NCBI GenBank assembly: GCA_947626945.1
Contig: CANQUC010000005.1
Span: 1-64,000 of the forward strand
From: an uncultured Lachnospiraceae bacterium
GTDB lineage: Bacteria > Bacillota > Clostridia > Lachnospirales > Lachnospiraceae
Direction of reading: 5' to 3'
DNA: 64,000 nucleotides
The number at the start of each line of letters is the position of its first letter. Position 1 is the stretch's first letter. Below the pieces are notes generated by a model. The model saw only the letters and a list, made by a program, of their open reading frames with translations, ran no database searches and was not told where the DNA came from. This document shows, one piece after another, positions 36,109 through 45,072 of the stretch. Made by a program: the position numbers and the translations under genes.

Positions 36109-37014
36109 ATGGAAGATTATATTGTTCGCGCGACGGCAGGAAACGGACAGCTTCGGGCTTTCGCGGCCACTACCGCGAACCTGGTGGAGCAGGCCAGAGC
36201 CATTCACGGAACAAGCCCCGTGGCAACAGCGGCGCTTGGAAGGCTTTTGACCGCGGGAGCGATGATGGGCGCCATGATGAAAGGAGAGCGGGATCTGCTG
36301 ACCTTGCAGATCAAGGGCTCCGGAGCCCTGGGCGGCATTGTGGTCACCGCGGACAGCAAAGCCAACGTAAAGGGCTATGTCCATGAGCCTGTGGTGCTGC
36401 TGCCGCCAAATGAAAAAGGAAAGCTGGATGTGTCCGGAGCCATTGGACCCGGCATTTTAAACGTGATCAAGGATCTGGGTATGAAAGAACCCTATTCCGG
36501 CCAGGTGGCCCTGCAGACAGGCGAGATCGCGGAGGATCTGACCTACTATTTTGCCGTATCCGAGCAGGTGCCCTCCACAGTGGGACTGGGCGTGCTGATG
36601 AACCGGGACAATACGGTATGTCAGGCAGGCGGCTTTATCATTCAGGTAATGCCCTTTGCGGAGGAAAGCACCATTGCTTCCCTGGAGCAGAAGCTGGGGC
36701 AGGTTACCGGCGTTACCGATCTGCTCAATGAGGGCCTGTCTCCGGAACAGATATTGGAAATGCTGACGGGATCCCTGGGGCTGCAGATCACAGACCGGAT
36801 GCCCGCCGCGTATCACTGCGGCTGTTCCAGAGAGCGGATGCTGCGCGCTCTGGCAAGTATCGGAAGAAAGGACCTGGAAGAACTGGCCGCGGCAGGAGAG
36901 CCGGTAGAGATGAGCTGCCACTTCTGCAATACCAGGTATACCTTTTCCGGAGAGGAAATCAGCGAACTGCTGAACCGAAATGAAGACCGTGACGGAGGAA
37001 TCAGAACAGAATGA
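36109..37014 (+). CDS. hslO: Redox-regulated chaperonin Hsp33
   Basis: Hsp33 (301 residues) is a holdase activated by oxidative unfolding. The zinc-binding switch near the C-terminus is intact: C-x-C in YHCGCSRERM and C-x2-C in MSCHFCNTRY. The N-terminal domain starts DYIVRATAGNGQLRAFAA, as in the family. ATG 36109 has GGAAGG 9 bases upstream; ATG 36100 overlaps the previous stop but lies too close to that site. Its stop overlaps the nadE start (ATGA). Confidence 0.95.
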   Translation: MEDYIVRATAGNGQLRAFAATTANLVEQARAIHGTSPVATAALGRLLTAGAMMGAMMKGERDLLTLQIKGSGALGGIVVTADSKANVKGYVHEPVVLLPPNEKGKLDVSGAIGPGILNVIKDLGMKEPYSGQVALQTGEIAEDLTYYFAVSEQVPSTVGLGVLMNRDNTVCQAGGFIIQVMPFAEESTIASLEQKLGQVTGVTDLLNEGLSPEQILEMLTGSLGLQITDRMPAAYHCGCSRERMLRALASIGRKDLEELAAAGEPVEMSCHFCNTRYTFSGEEISELLNRNEDRDGGIRTE

Positions 37015-38909
37015 AACAGGGATTTGTGAAAACAGCGGCGGCGGTTCCCCACATTCAGGTGGCGGACGTACCTTACAATGTAGAGCAGATCTGCCGGCTA
37101 ATCGAGGAGACCGCCGGCGCAGGCGCGAAGATCACCGTATTTCCGGAGCTTTGTATCACCGGATATACATGCGGCGATCTGTTCCTGCAAAGGACGCTTC
37201 TGGAACGGGCCCGGGAGGGCCTGGACACCATTGCCGCGTTTACGAAAGGGAAAGACGGCCTCTATTTCGTGGGCCTGCCTTATATGGTCCGTGGAAAGCT
37301 GTATAATGCCGCGGCGGCCATATGCGGCGGAACAATTCTGGGACTGGTTCCCAAGAAGCATATTCCCAATTACGGGGAATTTTATGAAGGAAGATGGTTT
37401 GCTCCGGGACCTGAGGAGTGCACACTGACAGAAGAGGGCATCCCCTTTGGCGCAAATCAGCTTTTTTCCTGCCGGGAACTGCCGCAGCTGGTTGTGGCCG
37501 CGGAGATCTGTGAAGATCTCTGGGCGCCGGATCCGGAAAGCAGCCGGCACGCCATGGCGGGGGCGTCTGTGATCGTGAACCTGTCTGCCAGCGACGAGGT
37601 GACCGCAAAGGACGTGTACCGGAGAGATCTGGTAAAGGGGCAGTCTGCCCGTCTGCTGTGCGGTTATGTATTTTCCTCTGCCGGAGAGGGAGAGTCCACA
37701 ACGGACCTGGTGTTTGGAGGACATTGCCTGATCAGTGAGAATGGGGTGCTGCTGGCGCAGTCTCAGCGCTTTGCCAACGAGACGGTTTACGGTGATCTGG
37801 ATGTGTTCCGGATTGAATCAGAAAGACGGCGGCTCAATACTTTTACACAAAATGGGGATTCCTACCGTGTAAGCAGCTTTTCTCTGTCTGTGGAGGAAAC
37901 AAAGCTGACCCGCCGTTTTGACCCGGAGCCTTTTGTGCCGTCGGCGGCTGCGGACCGGGAAAAGCGGTGCGAGGATATTATCGCCATTCAGGCTATGGGC
38001 CTGAAAAAGCGGCTGCAGCATACAAAAACAGGCCATGCAGTGATCGGCATCTCCGGCGGGCTGGATTCGGCGCTGGCGCTGCTTGTGACCGTGCGGGCCT
38101 TTGATTATCTGGAAATTCCAAGATCCAATATTACAGCGGTGACCATGCCATGCTTTGGTACTACGGACCGTACTTACCGGAATGCCTGCAGACTGACAAA
38201 AGCCCTGGGGGCCACCTTGCGGGAGATTCCCATAGGGGAAGCGGTGACCGGGCATTTTCAGGACATCGGCCAGGACCCGTCCCTGCACGACGTGACCTAT
38301 GAGAATGCCCAGGCACGGGAGCGGACCCAGGTTCTGATGGATCTTGCCAACCGGGAAAACGGTCTGGTGATCGGCACCGGGGACATGTCTGAACTTGCCC
38401 TTGGATGGGCGACCTACAACGGAGATCACATGTCCATGTACGGCGTCAACGTGTCGGTGCCCAAAACGCTTGTGCGGCACCTGGTAAAATACTTTGCGGA
38501 TACCTGCAGGGAACCGGCGCTGAGCGAAGTGCTTCTGGACGTGCTGGATACGCCGGTGAGCCCGGAGCTGCTTCCCCCGGAAGACGGGGTCATTGCCCAG
38601 AAGACAGAGGATCTGGTAGGGCCTTACCGGCTCCACGACTTTTTCCTTTACTATATGCTGCGGTTCGGCTATGGGCCGGACAAGATCTTCCGGATCGCAA
38701 AGACTGCCTTTCTGGGGCAGTATGAGGACGGGGAGATCCTAAAATGGCTGAAGACCTTTTATCACAGATTTTTTTCTCAGCAGTTCAAGCGTTCCTGCCT
38801 TCCGGACGGACCAAAGGTGGGCACGGTGTCCATTTCTCCCAGAGGAGACCTGAGAATGCCCAGCGATGCCTGCGAGGCTGTCTGGATGGAAGTATTGGAC
38901 ACGTTGTAA
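37011..38909 (+). CDS. nadE: Glutamine-dependent NAD+ synthetase
   Basis: The two-domain NadE (632 residues) makes NAD+ from deamido-NAD+, ATP and glutamine. The N-terminal nitrilase-type amidase has its Glu in FPELCITGYTCGDL, Lys in VPKKHIPNYGEFYE and nucleophile Cys in AAEICEDLWAP. The C-terminal synthetase has the PP-loop GISGGLDSALAL and later TGDMSELALGW. Length matches the family. The 3' end overlaps, by 133 bases, a small open frame on the opposite strand. Confidence 0.97.
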   Translation: MKQGFVKTAAAVPHIQVADVPYNVEQICRLIEETAGAGAKITVFPELCITGYTCGDLFLQRTLLERAREGLDTIAAFTKGKDGLYFVGLPYMVRGKLYNAAAAICGGTILGLVPKKHIPNYGEFYEGRWFAPGPEECTLTEEGIPFGANQLFSCRELPQLVVAAEICEDLWAPDPESSRHAMAGASVIVNLSASDEVTAKDVYRRDLVKGQSARLLCGYVFSSAGEGESTTDLVFGGHCLISENGVLLAQSQRFANETVYGDLDVFRIESERRRLNTFTQNGDSYRVSSFSLSVEETKLTRRFDPEPFVPSAAADREKRCEDIIAIQAMGLKKRLQHTKTGHAVIGISGGLDSALALLVTVRAFDYLEIPRSNITAVTMPCFGTTDRTYRNACRLTKALGATLREIPIGEAVTGHFQDIGQDPSLHDVTYENAQARERTQVLMDLANRENGLVIGTGDMSELALGWATYNGDHMSMYGVNVSVPKTLVRHLVKYFADTCREPALSEVLLDVLDTPVSPELLPPEDGVIAQKTEDLVGPYRLHDFFLYYMLRFGYGPDKIFRIAKTAFLGQYEDGEILKWLKTFYHRFFSQQFKRSCLPDGPKVGTVSISPRGDLRMPSDACEAVWMEVLDTL

Positions 38910-39043
38910 TCTTCTGTTTTGGGCGGCTTTTTGCTGAACATCTGCACAAGAAGGAAGATCAGCAGGATCAGAAGCGCCACGAAGACAATTGTATAGATCA
39001 GCTCTTTGGTGCGGATTACAAAAATTTTCGTTTTAGAGCTCAT
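38777..39043 (-). CDS. Small single-span membrane protein, antisense to the nadE end
   Basis: Reading right to left from 39043, a well-spaced AAGGAAAG site precedes ATG. The first 39 residues (SSKTKIFVIRTKELIYTIVF, then a leucine-rich span to about residue 35) form a charged start and one membrane helix, like small membrane proteins I have seen in Lachnospiraceae. Those usually continue into a secreted domain; here the frame after about residue 45 enters nadE's antisense strand and has no family look. Either the protein is naturally short, or it lost its 3' part when placed against nadE. The N-terminal 40 codons look real; the rest is doubtful. Confidence 0.5.
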   Translation of the reverse strand: MSSKTKIFVIRTKELIYTIVFVALLILLIFLLVQMFSKKPPKTEDYNVSNTSIQTASQASLGILRSPLGEMDTVPTFGPSGRQERLNC

Positions 39044-39120
39044 AGGGATTTCTTTCCTTTTTTTTCAATATATGAAAGAGAGAAACCGGGTATTACATTT
39101 AGAGAAAGGAATGGTCTGCG

Positions 39121-40008
39121 ATGAAGAAAAAGCTGCTGTTTATCTACAACGCCCGTGCCGGAAAGGGACAGATCAAGAGCAGACTGGCGGACATCATAGA
39201 TATTTTTGTAAAGAGAGAGTACGAGGTGACAGCCTATCCCACCCAGGATTATCTGGACGGAAAAAATAAAGTGACGGCGGCGGGAAACGATTACGATCTG
39301 ATCGTGTGCAGCGGCGGAGACGGCACTTTAAACGAAGTTCTGTCGGGCCTTATGGAACTGGACCGGCAGATCCCTGTGGGATACATACCGATGGGATCCA
39401 CCAACGATTTCTCTGCCAGCCTGGGGATTCCCAAACAGCCGCTGAAAGCGGCGGAAGTAGCGGTGGGCCAGCGGGTGTTTGCCAGCGATATTGGCACCAT
39501 GAACGGCAGATACTTTGTCTATGTGGCGGCATTTGGCCTGTTTACGGACGTTTCCTATCAGACCAGGCAGGAAATGAAAAATCTGCTGGGCCATTCCGCC
39601 TATCTTCTGGAAGGGGTGAAGCACCTTTCCAAGATCCCCTCTTATCCGTTAAAGGTCCAGTATGACGGCAACGAGCTTGCGGGAGATTACATTTACGGAA
39701 TGGTGACCAATTCCATTTCCGTAGGCGGGTTTAAAAACCTTACGGGAAAAGAGGTTCTGCTGGACGACGGCCTTTATGAGGTGGTGCTGATCCGCAATCC
39801 CCAGAATCTGGGCCAGCTGAACGAAGTGCTGGGATCGGTGATCAGCGGCGATCTGAAAGCGGCCAACATTGACAGCTTCAAGGCATCCAGCCTGAAGATC
39901 GTCTGTGAGGAGGAGATTCCCTGGACGTTAGACGGGGAGTTTGGCGGAAAACATCATCAGGTGGAGATCGTCAATCACCGCCGGGCGGTGCAGATCCACA
40001 TTCCCTGA
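39121..40008 (+). CDS. Diacylglycerol kinase-family lipid kinase (DagK/YegS type)
   Basis: A 295-residue lipid kinase. The nucleotide-binding signature CSGGDGTLNEV is near residues 62-72, with the glycine-rich IPMGSTNDFS after it and the C-terminal WTLDGEF typical of the family. The N-terminus (FIYNARAGKG) matches the first strand of the fold. Such enzymes phosphorylate diacylglycerol or related lipids at the inner face of the membrane and recycle lipid left from lipoteichoic acid or glycolipid building, which suits the glycolipid-synthase-like genes at 44-46 kb. Confidence 0.88.
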   Translation: MKKKLLFIYNARAGKGQIKSRLADIIDIFVKREYEVTAYPTQDYLDGKNKVTAAGNDYDLIVCSGGDGTLNEVLSGLMELDRQIPVGYIPMGSTNDFSASLGIPKQPLKAAEVAVGQRVFASDIGTMNGRYFVYVAAFGLFTDVSYQTRQEMKNLLGHSAYLLEGVKHLSKIPSYPLKVQYDGNELAGDYIYGMVTNSISVGGFKNLTGKEVLLDDGLYEVVLIRNPQNLGQLNEVLGSVISGDLKAANIDSFKASSLKIVCEEEIPWTLDGEFGGKHHQVEIVNHRRAVQIHIP

Positions 40009-40055
40009 GGCTGTCCGAAAAATCCAAAAAAGCCCTGAGGGGGCCTGGGGAAACG

Positions 40056-40084
40056 TTGCATTTTGCGGGCAGATATGATACACT
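40056..40084 (+). promoter_or_regulatory. Promoter of the aldolase gene
   Basis: TTGCAT, 17-base spacer, TACACT, about 35 bases before the start codon. Confidence 0.65.
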
Positions 40085-40119
40085 GAAAATAAGATAAAAA
40101 CTGGAAACGGAGGGTTATT

Positions 40120-40986
40120 ATGTTAGTTTCGGCAAAAGAAATGTTACAGAAGGCAAAAGCGGGCCATTATGCGGTAGGCCAGTTCAACATCAACAATCTG
40201 GAGTGGACGAAAGCCATTCTTTCCGTTGCGGAAGAGCTGAAATCCCCTGTGATCCTGGGCGTGTCCGAGGGCGCGGGAAAGTATATGACCGGGTTTCAGA
40301 CCGTGGCGGCCATGGTAAAGGCCATGATCGGTGAGATGAACATTACCGTGCCTGTTGCCCTGCATCTGGATCACGGCACTTATGAGGGCTGCATGAAATG
40401 TGTGGAAGCAGGATTTTCTTCCATCATGTTTGACGGTTCCCATTACCCCATCGAGGAAAACGTAGCCAAGACAAAGGAACTGGTGCAGATCTGTGCCCAA
40501 CGGGGCATGAGCCTGGAGGCAGAGGTAGGTTCCATTGGCGGTGAAGAAGACGGCGTTATCGGCGCGGGCGAGTGCGCGGATCCCAAGGAGTGCAAGATGA
40601 TCGCGGATCTGGGCATTGACATGCTGGCAGCCGGTATTGGCAATATTCATGGAAAATACCCCGCAAACTGGGCCGGCCTCAGCTTTGAGACGCTGGACGC
40701 CATTCAGCAGCTGACCAAAGAAATGCCTCTGGTGCTTCACGGGGGCACAGGCATTCCCGAGGATATGATCAAAAAGGCCATTTCCCTTGGAGTGGCAAAG
40801 ATCAACGTAAATACAGAGTGTCAGCTTTCTTTTGCGGACGCCACAAGAAAATATATCGAGGCCGGAAAGGATCTGGAGGGCAAGGGCTTTGATCCCCGTA
40901 AGCTTCTTCTTCCCGGAACGGAAGCCATTAAGGAAACAGTCCGTGAAAAAATGCGGTTGTTCGGTTCCGTAGGGAAAGCGGAATAA
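40120..40986 (+). CDS. fba: Class II fructose-bisphosphate aldolase
   Basis: A zinc-dependent aldolase of 288 residues, which splits fructose-1,6-bisphosphate (or tagatose-1,6-bisphosphate) in glycolysis. Marks are the FNINNLEW start region, LHLDHG with a zinc-ligand His near 85, FDGSHYPIEEN, the active-site GNIHGKYP and LHGGTGIPEDMI near 210, and INVNTECQ for phosphate binding. The family includes GatY and KbaY, which cannot be excluded by sequence alone, but its isolated place suggests the glycolytic enzyme. Confidence 0.92.
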   Translation: MLVSAKEMLQKAKAGHYAVGQFNINNLEWTKAILSVAEELKSPVILGVSEGAGKYMTGFQTVAAMVKAMIGEMNITVPVALHLDHGTYEGCMKCVEAGFSSIMFDGSHYPIEENVAKTKELVQICAQRGMSLEAEVGSIGGEEDGVIGAGECADPKECKMIADLGIDMLAAGIGNIHGKYPANWAGLSFETLDAIQQLTKEMPLVLHGGTGIPEDMIKKAISLGVAKINVNTECQLSFADATRKYIEAGKDLEGKGFDPRKLLLPGTEAIKETVREKMRLFGSVGKAE

Positions 40987-41085
40987 TCTGCTGTTGCAGG
41001 GACGGTATCCCAGGCGGAAGATGTTTGCCGGACGGATCCGTCTCTGTTTGTTTTTTGGATCCACAAAAAAGAAAGGGCGGGTTAC

Positions 41086-41883
41086 ATGAACATTGCGTTT
41101 GACTGTCTGCCGGGCGGACTGCAGAAAGCGGTAACCATGAGCTTTGACGACGGAAAGCTGGCGGATGTGCGGCTGGCGGAGCTTTTCAGGCGTTATGGCA
41201 TCAGGGGCACGTTTCATTACAACAGCGCCAATATCGGCAGGGATACATATGTGACGGAAGAGCAGATCAGAAAGATCGGAGAATACCATGAGATTTCCGC
41301 TCACGGCGCCACGCATCCTTTTCTGGAAAGGCTGCCCGTACCCATGGCGGTACAGGAGATCATGGACGACAGGCGGAGGCTGGAGCCGCTGGCGGGCAGG
41401 CCGGTGCGGGGGATGAGCTATCCTTACGGCACCTACTCTCAGCCGCTGAAAGAGGCGCTTCGGGCGTCGGGGATCGAGTACAGCCGTACCATACAGAATA
41501 CGGCGGAATTTGATCTTCCTCAGGATTTTATGGAATGGCATCCCACCTGTCACCAGAGCCATGATCTTGACGGGCTGTGGCAGCGGTTTTATAACAAGAA
41601 AAAACACATCCGGGTTTTTTATCTGTGGGGACACAGCTATGAATTTGACCGGGATCATTCCTGGGATCGGATGGAGCGTTTTTGTGAAAAGATCAGCGGA
41701 CTTGACAATATCTGGTACGCCACCAATCAGGAGATCGTGGATTATGTGACGGCCATGCGCCGGATCGTGGTCTCTCTGGACCGGTCAAGCGTCTATAATC
41801 CAAGCGCGCTGGACGTATGGATCCTGGTGGAGAATGAGCCGGTGCGCATTCCCGGGGGAGCCACGGTAACTCTGAAAAAATGA
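41086..41883 (+). CDS. Polysaccharide deacetylase-like protein (CE4 fold)
   Basis: A 265-residue NodB-homology protein. MSFDDGKLAD provides the metal Asp pair near residues 18-21; EISAHGATHPFL provides the His-x3-His pair near 68-73; later GMSYPYGTYS and FYLWGHSYEFD fit motifs 3-5. There is no signal peptide, so it acts inside the cell, unlike the usual wall deacetylases. It may act on a sugar or a nucleotide-linked sugar. The stop is 21 bases before the nucleotidyltransferase start. Confidence 0.8.
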   Translation: MNIAFDCLPGGLQKAVTMSFDDGKLADVRLAELFRRYGIRGTFHYNSANIGRDTYVTEEQIRKIGEYHEISAHGATHPFLERLPVPMAVQEIMDDRRRLEPLAGRPVRGMSYPYGTYSQPLKEALRASGIEYSRTIQNTAEFDLPQDFMEWHPTCHQSHDLDGLWQRFYNKKKHIRVFYLWGHSYEFDRDHSWDRMERFCEKISGLDNIWYATNQEIVDYVTAMRRIVVSLDRSSVYNPSALDVWILVENEPVRIPGGATVTLKK

Positions 41884-41903
41884 GGATAAATGGAGGAAAA
41901 AGT

Positions 41904-42824
41904 ATGAAAAAAACTGCACTGGTTGTAATGGCGGCCGGCATCGGAAGCCGCTTTGGCGGGGGAATCAAGCAGCTGGAGCCTGTGGGGCCAAACGGTGAGA
42001 TCATTATGGACTACGCCATCTACGACGCCATTGAAGCCGGGTTTGACGAGATCGTGTTTATCATCCGGAAAGATCTGTACGCGGATTTCAAGGAGATCAT
42101 CGGAAACCGCATTGAAAAGATCATTCCCGTATCCTATGCCTTTCAGGAGCTTCAGGATCTGCCGGCAGGCCATACCGTGCCGGAGGGAAGAAAGAAACCC
42201 TGGGGGACAGGTCAGGCTGTGCTTGCGGCAAAAGATGTGATCCGCCACCCTTTTGTGGTGATCAATGCCGATGATTACTATGGAAAGGAAGCCTTTGTCA
42301 AGGTCCATGAGTTCCTTGTACAGGACGCGCCCAAAGAAGACGCTTACCGGTTCTGCATGGCAGGCTTTATTCTTGGCAATACTTTGAGCGAGAACGGCGG
42401 CGTCACAAGAGGAGTTTGCGACGTGGGCGCCGACGGCTACCTGAAAAACGTAGTGGAGACAGGTGGAATTGAGAAAAACGCGGAGGGACAGGTGATCTGT
42501 GAGCGGGACGGCGCAATTGCCACTTTGTCGGAAACCTGTCATGTTTCCATGAACATGTGGGGCTTTACCACAGACATTCTAAAAGAACTGGAAACAGGAT
42601 TTGCCCGTTTCCTGAATGAGATGAAGCCGGAAGAGGCTCTGAAGAAAGAATATCTGCTGCCGGGAGTGGTGGGAGAGCTGGTTCAGAGCGGCCGGGCAAA
42701 GGTTGCCGTGCTGGAAACCAGGGACAAATGGTTTGGCGTTACCTACAGAGAAGACAAGCAGAGCGTGGTGGATTCTTTTAAAAAGCTGATTGCCGACGGG
42801 GTTTACCCGGAAAAATTGTTTTAA
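41904..42824 (+). CDS. Sugar nucleotidyltransferase-like protein
   Basis: A 306-residue Rossmann protein of the NTP-transferase type. VMAAGIGSRFGGGIKQLEPV at residues 7-26 is the NTP-binding loop, with the metal Asp in VINADDYYG near 117. It belongs near glucose-1-phosphate thymidylyl- or uridylyl-transferases, though the precise sugar and NTP are unknown. The ATG at 41904 follows TGGAGGAAAA. Adjacent deacetylase, VanZ and glycosyltransferase genes hint at cell-envelope sugar work. Confidence 0.82.
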   Translation: MKKTALVVMAAGIGSRFGGGIKQLEPVGPNGEIIMDYAIYDAIEAGFDEIVFIIRKDLYADFKEIIGNRIEKIIPVSYAFQELQDLPAGHTVPEGRKKPWGTGQAVLAAKDVIRHPFVVINADDYYGKEAFVKVHEFLVQDAPKEDAYRFCMAGFILGNTLSENGGVTRGVCDVGADGYLKNVVETGGIEKNAEGQVICERDGAIATLSETCHVSMNMWGFTTDILKELETGFARFLNEMKPEEALKKEYLLPGVVGELVQSGRAKVAVLETRDKWFGVTYREDKQSVVDSFKKLIADGVYPEKLF

Positions 42825-42837
42825 AGGCGGCTGACAT

Positions 42838-43287
42838 ATGAAGAAAAGGTGGTTATGGTGGATTCCGGCCATTCTGGTCATGGGGCTGATCTTTTGGTTT
42901 TCCCAGATGGACGGGCCGGACTCCGCCGCGCTGAGCGGCGGCACCGTGCGCAGGCTGCTTCGGCTTCTTGCCAGAATGGGGATTTTGAAAGATCAGGAAC
43001 AGCTGTTTCCTGTTTTGGAAACGCTGGTGCGGAAAGCCGCCCATGCTGCGGAATACGCTCTCCTGGGCGGCTGTCTGGTGCTGCCCTTTGCCTTTCATCT
43101 GCAAAAACGGGGCAGGGCGCTTTTTGCGCTGCCTCTGGCGGCGTCTGTGGTTTACGCCTGCAGTGACGAGCTGCATCAGCTGTTCATTGCGGAAAGGGCA
43201 GGCAGAATTCTGGATATTGGCATTGACAGCGGGGGAGCCTGTCTGGGAATTTTGCTGGCTCTGTTTTTATTGCGAAAAAATTTATAA
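42838..43287 (+). CDS. VanZ-like membrane protein
   Basis: A 149-residue protein with four membrane spans: about 5-20, 60-80, 88-104 and 120-145. It carries the VanZ marks RKAAHAAEYALLG (His, Glu), SDELHQLF and DIGIDSGGACLG. VanZ proteins give low-level teicoplanin resistance in one case; in most cases the function is unknown. It starts 13 bases after the nucleotidyltransferase. Confidence 0.85.
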   Translation: MKKRWLWWIPAILVMGLIFWFSQMDGPDSAALSGGTVRRLLRLLARMGILKDQEQLFPVLETLVRKAAHAAEYALLGGCLVLPFAFHLQKRGRALFALPLAASVVYACSDELHQLFIAERAGRILDIGIDSGGACLGILLALFLLRKNL

Positions 43288-43306
43288 ATATTTTACAAAT
43301 AGCATC

Positions 43307-43334
43307 TTGAATCTTAATTTTTCTGGCGTACAAT
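43307..43334 (+). promoter_or_regulatory. Promoter of the TVP38/glycosyltransferase unit
   Basis: TTGAAT, 16-base spacer, TACAAT in an AT-rich gap. Confidence 0.6.
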
Positions 43335-43391
43335 AAAATTGGTCGATTTTGATCGTATTGCCGGCATAGACAGGTTGGAGGTGCTGTTTTT

Positions 43392-43994
43392 TTGGACAAA
43401 ATACAAAAGAAGTATCAGCTGATCATGCACATCTCCACCATCATTGGGGTAACCGCCTCTGTCGCCTTTCTGATCTACGCATATCGAACAGGAATTCTCA
43501 CTTCTGAGGAAGCCATGAAAAATTTTCTGGCGCCTTTTGGATTCTGGGCGCCGCTGATCTTTGTCCTGATTCAGGCAGTGCAGGTGGTTTTGCCCATCCT
43601 GCCGGGCGCCATCGGCTGCGTGATCGGCGTTGTGATGTTTGGCGCCTGGAATGGGTTCTGCTACAATTACATTGGAATCTGCATCGGCTCCGTGGGCGCG
43701 TTTGTGCTTGCCAAAATGTACGGCAAGCCGCTGCTGCAGCTGGTGGCGCCTAAAAAGCTTTACCGCAGATATCTGGGATGGCTGGACCGGAATCAGAAGC
43801 ATTTTGACAAGCTGTTTGCCATTGCCATCTTTATGCCGGTGGCGCCGGATGATTTTCTCTGTTATCTGGCGGGGGTCACCCATATGAAGCTGAAAAAATT
43901 TGTGACCATCATTTTGCTTGGAAAGCCCCTTGCCATAGCGGCGTATTCTCTGGGACTGGAATTTTTGCTGCGCAGGCTGCTTGTGCTGTTTTGA
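43392..43994 (+). CDS. TVP38/TMEM64-family (VTT domain) membrane protein
   Basis: A 200-residue integral membrane protein of the SNARE-associated/VTT family. It has spans near 12-30, 50-70 (with the re-entrant VLPILPGAIGCVIG), 73-105, 140-162 and 170-195. The conserved PGA and G-x(n)-R-type segments are present, and MPVAPDDFLCYLAG fits the second half. Relatives move or flip lipids such as undecaprenyl phosphate or phosphatidylethanolamine. The TTG at 43392 is the only start in frame with a site (GGAGGTG, 8 bases before). Confidence 0.85.
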   Translation: MDKIQKKYQLIMHISTIIGVTASVAFLIYAYRTGILTSEEAMKNFLAPFGFWAPLIFVLIQAVQVVLPILPGAIGCVIGVVMFGAWNGFCYNYIGICIGSVGAFVLAKMYGKPLLQLVAPKKLYRRYLGWLDRNQKHFDKLFAIAIFMPVAPDDFLCYLAGVTHMKLKKFVTIILLGKPLAIAAYSLGLEFLLRRLLVLF

Positions 43995-44020
43995 AATGAA
44001 ACTGCAGAGGAGAGAATGGC

Positions 44021-45058
44021 TTGAAGGTATACATTTACACAGGACTCCTTGGGACGATCCGCAAAAGCGGCATTGCCAAGGCAATCTATCATCAGATGTC
44101 CGCCCTGAAACGGGCAGGGATTCCCTACACGACCAGACAGGACGAGGAATATGAGATCGTTCATGTGAATATGATCTTTCCGGACGCTTACCGCTTTGCG
44201 AAAAAGGCAAAGCGTCAGGGAAAGTTTGTCATCTATTACGCTCATTCCACCATGGAGGATTTCCGCAATTCCTTTAAGGGCTCCAACCAGTTTGCGCCCT
44301 TTTTTAAAAAATGGATCAAAAAATGTTATGAGGCAGGAGACGTGGTCATTACGCCCACAGACTATTCCAGAAAGCTTCTGCTGTCCTACGGGATCAAAAA
44401 GCCTATATACAGCCTGACCAACGGCATTGACCTTAGAACCTACAAAAAAAGCCCGGAGAAAGGCAAAAAATTCCGAATGGAGTATGGCCTGAAGCCGGAA
44501 GATAAAGTGATCATTTCCGTAGGCCATTACATTGAGCGGAAAGGGATCCTGGATTTTGTGAAGCTTGCGGAGCAGTTTCCTCAATATCAGTTTTTGTGGT
44601 TTGGCTATACCAATCTGAGCATTGTGCCCGGAAAGATCAGAAAGGTGCTAAAGCGCGCCTATCCCAATCTGCGCTTCCCCGGGTATGTGGAAAAGGAAGA
44701 GCTGATCCGGGCCTACGCAGGCAGCGACCTGTTCCTGTTTATGACCAATGAGGAGACGGAGGGGATCGTGATGCTGGAGGCCATGGCCATGGAGATCCCC
44801 ATACTGGTGCGGGATATTCCCATATATGAAACATGGCTGCCAAAGGATCAGGCGGTGTACAAGGCTTCCAGGCTGGAAGAGTTTGCCGCGCTGCTGCCAG
44901 AGATCGTGGAGGGGCAGCTGCCGGATCTGACAAAGGCCGCGTATGAGATCGTGAAAAATCATGATCTTCGTGTAGTGGGAAAGAAACTGAAAGAAATATA
45001 CAGAGAGCTTGAGGATGGAACTGTAACACAGTCAAATGAGACCGGGTATTCCGATTAG
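44021..45058 (+). CDS. Glycosyltransferase family 4, CpoA-like glycolipid synthase
   Basis: A 345-residue GT-B protein. The start (KVYIYTGLLG, SGIAKAIYHQMSALKRAGI), HSTMEDFRNSFKGSN near 80-94 and TPTDYSRKLLLSYGI strongly recall pneumococcal CpoA, which adds the second sugar to monoglucosyl-diacylglycerol. The donor site has the E-x7-E pattern (EETEGIVMLEAMAME). No signal or span; probably bound to the inner membrane surface. The TTG at 44021 follows GAGGAGAG; a nearby ATG leads to an immediate stop. The second GT begins 14 bases after its end. Confidence 0.8.
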   Translation: MKVYIYTGLLGTIRKSGIAKAIYHQMSALKRAGIPYTTRQDEEYEIVHVNMIFPDAYRFAKKAKRQGKFVIYYAHSTMEDFRNSFKGSNQFAPFFKKWIKKCYEAGDVVITPTDYSRKLLLSYGIKKPIYSLTNGIDLRTYKKSPEKGKKFRMEYGLKPEDKVIISVGHYIERKGILDFVKLAEQFPQYQFLWFGYTNLSIVPGKIRKVLKRAYPNLRFPGYVEKEELIRAYAGSDLFLFMTNEETEGIVMLEAMAMEIPILVRDIPIYETWLPKDQAVYKASRLEEFAALLPEIVEGQLPDLTKAAYEIVKNHDLRVVGKKLKEIYRELEDGTVTQSNETGYSD

Positions 45059-45072
45059 GAGTGAAAGCAGAT

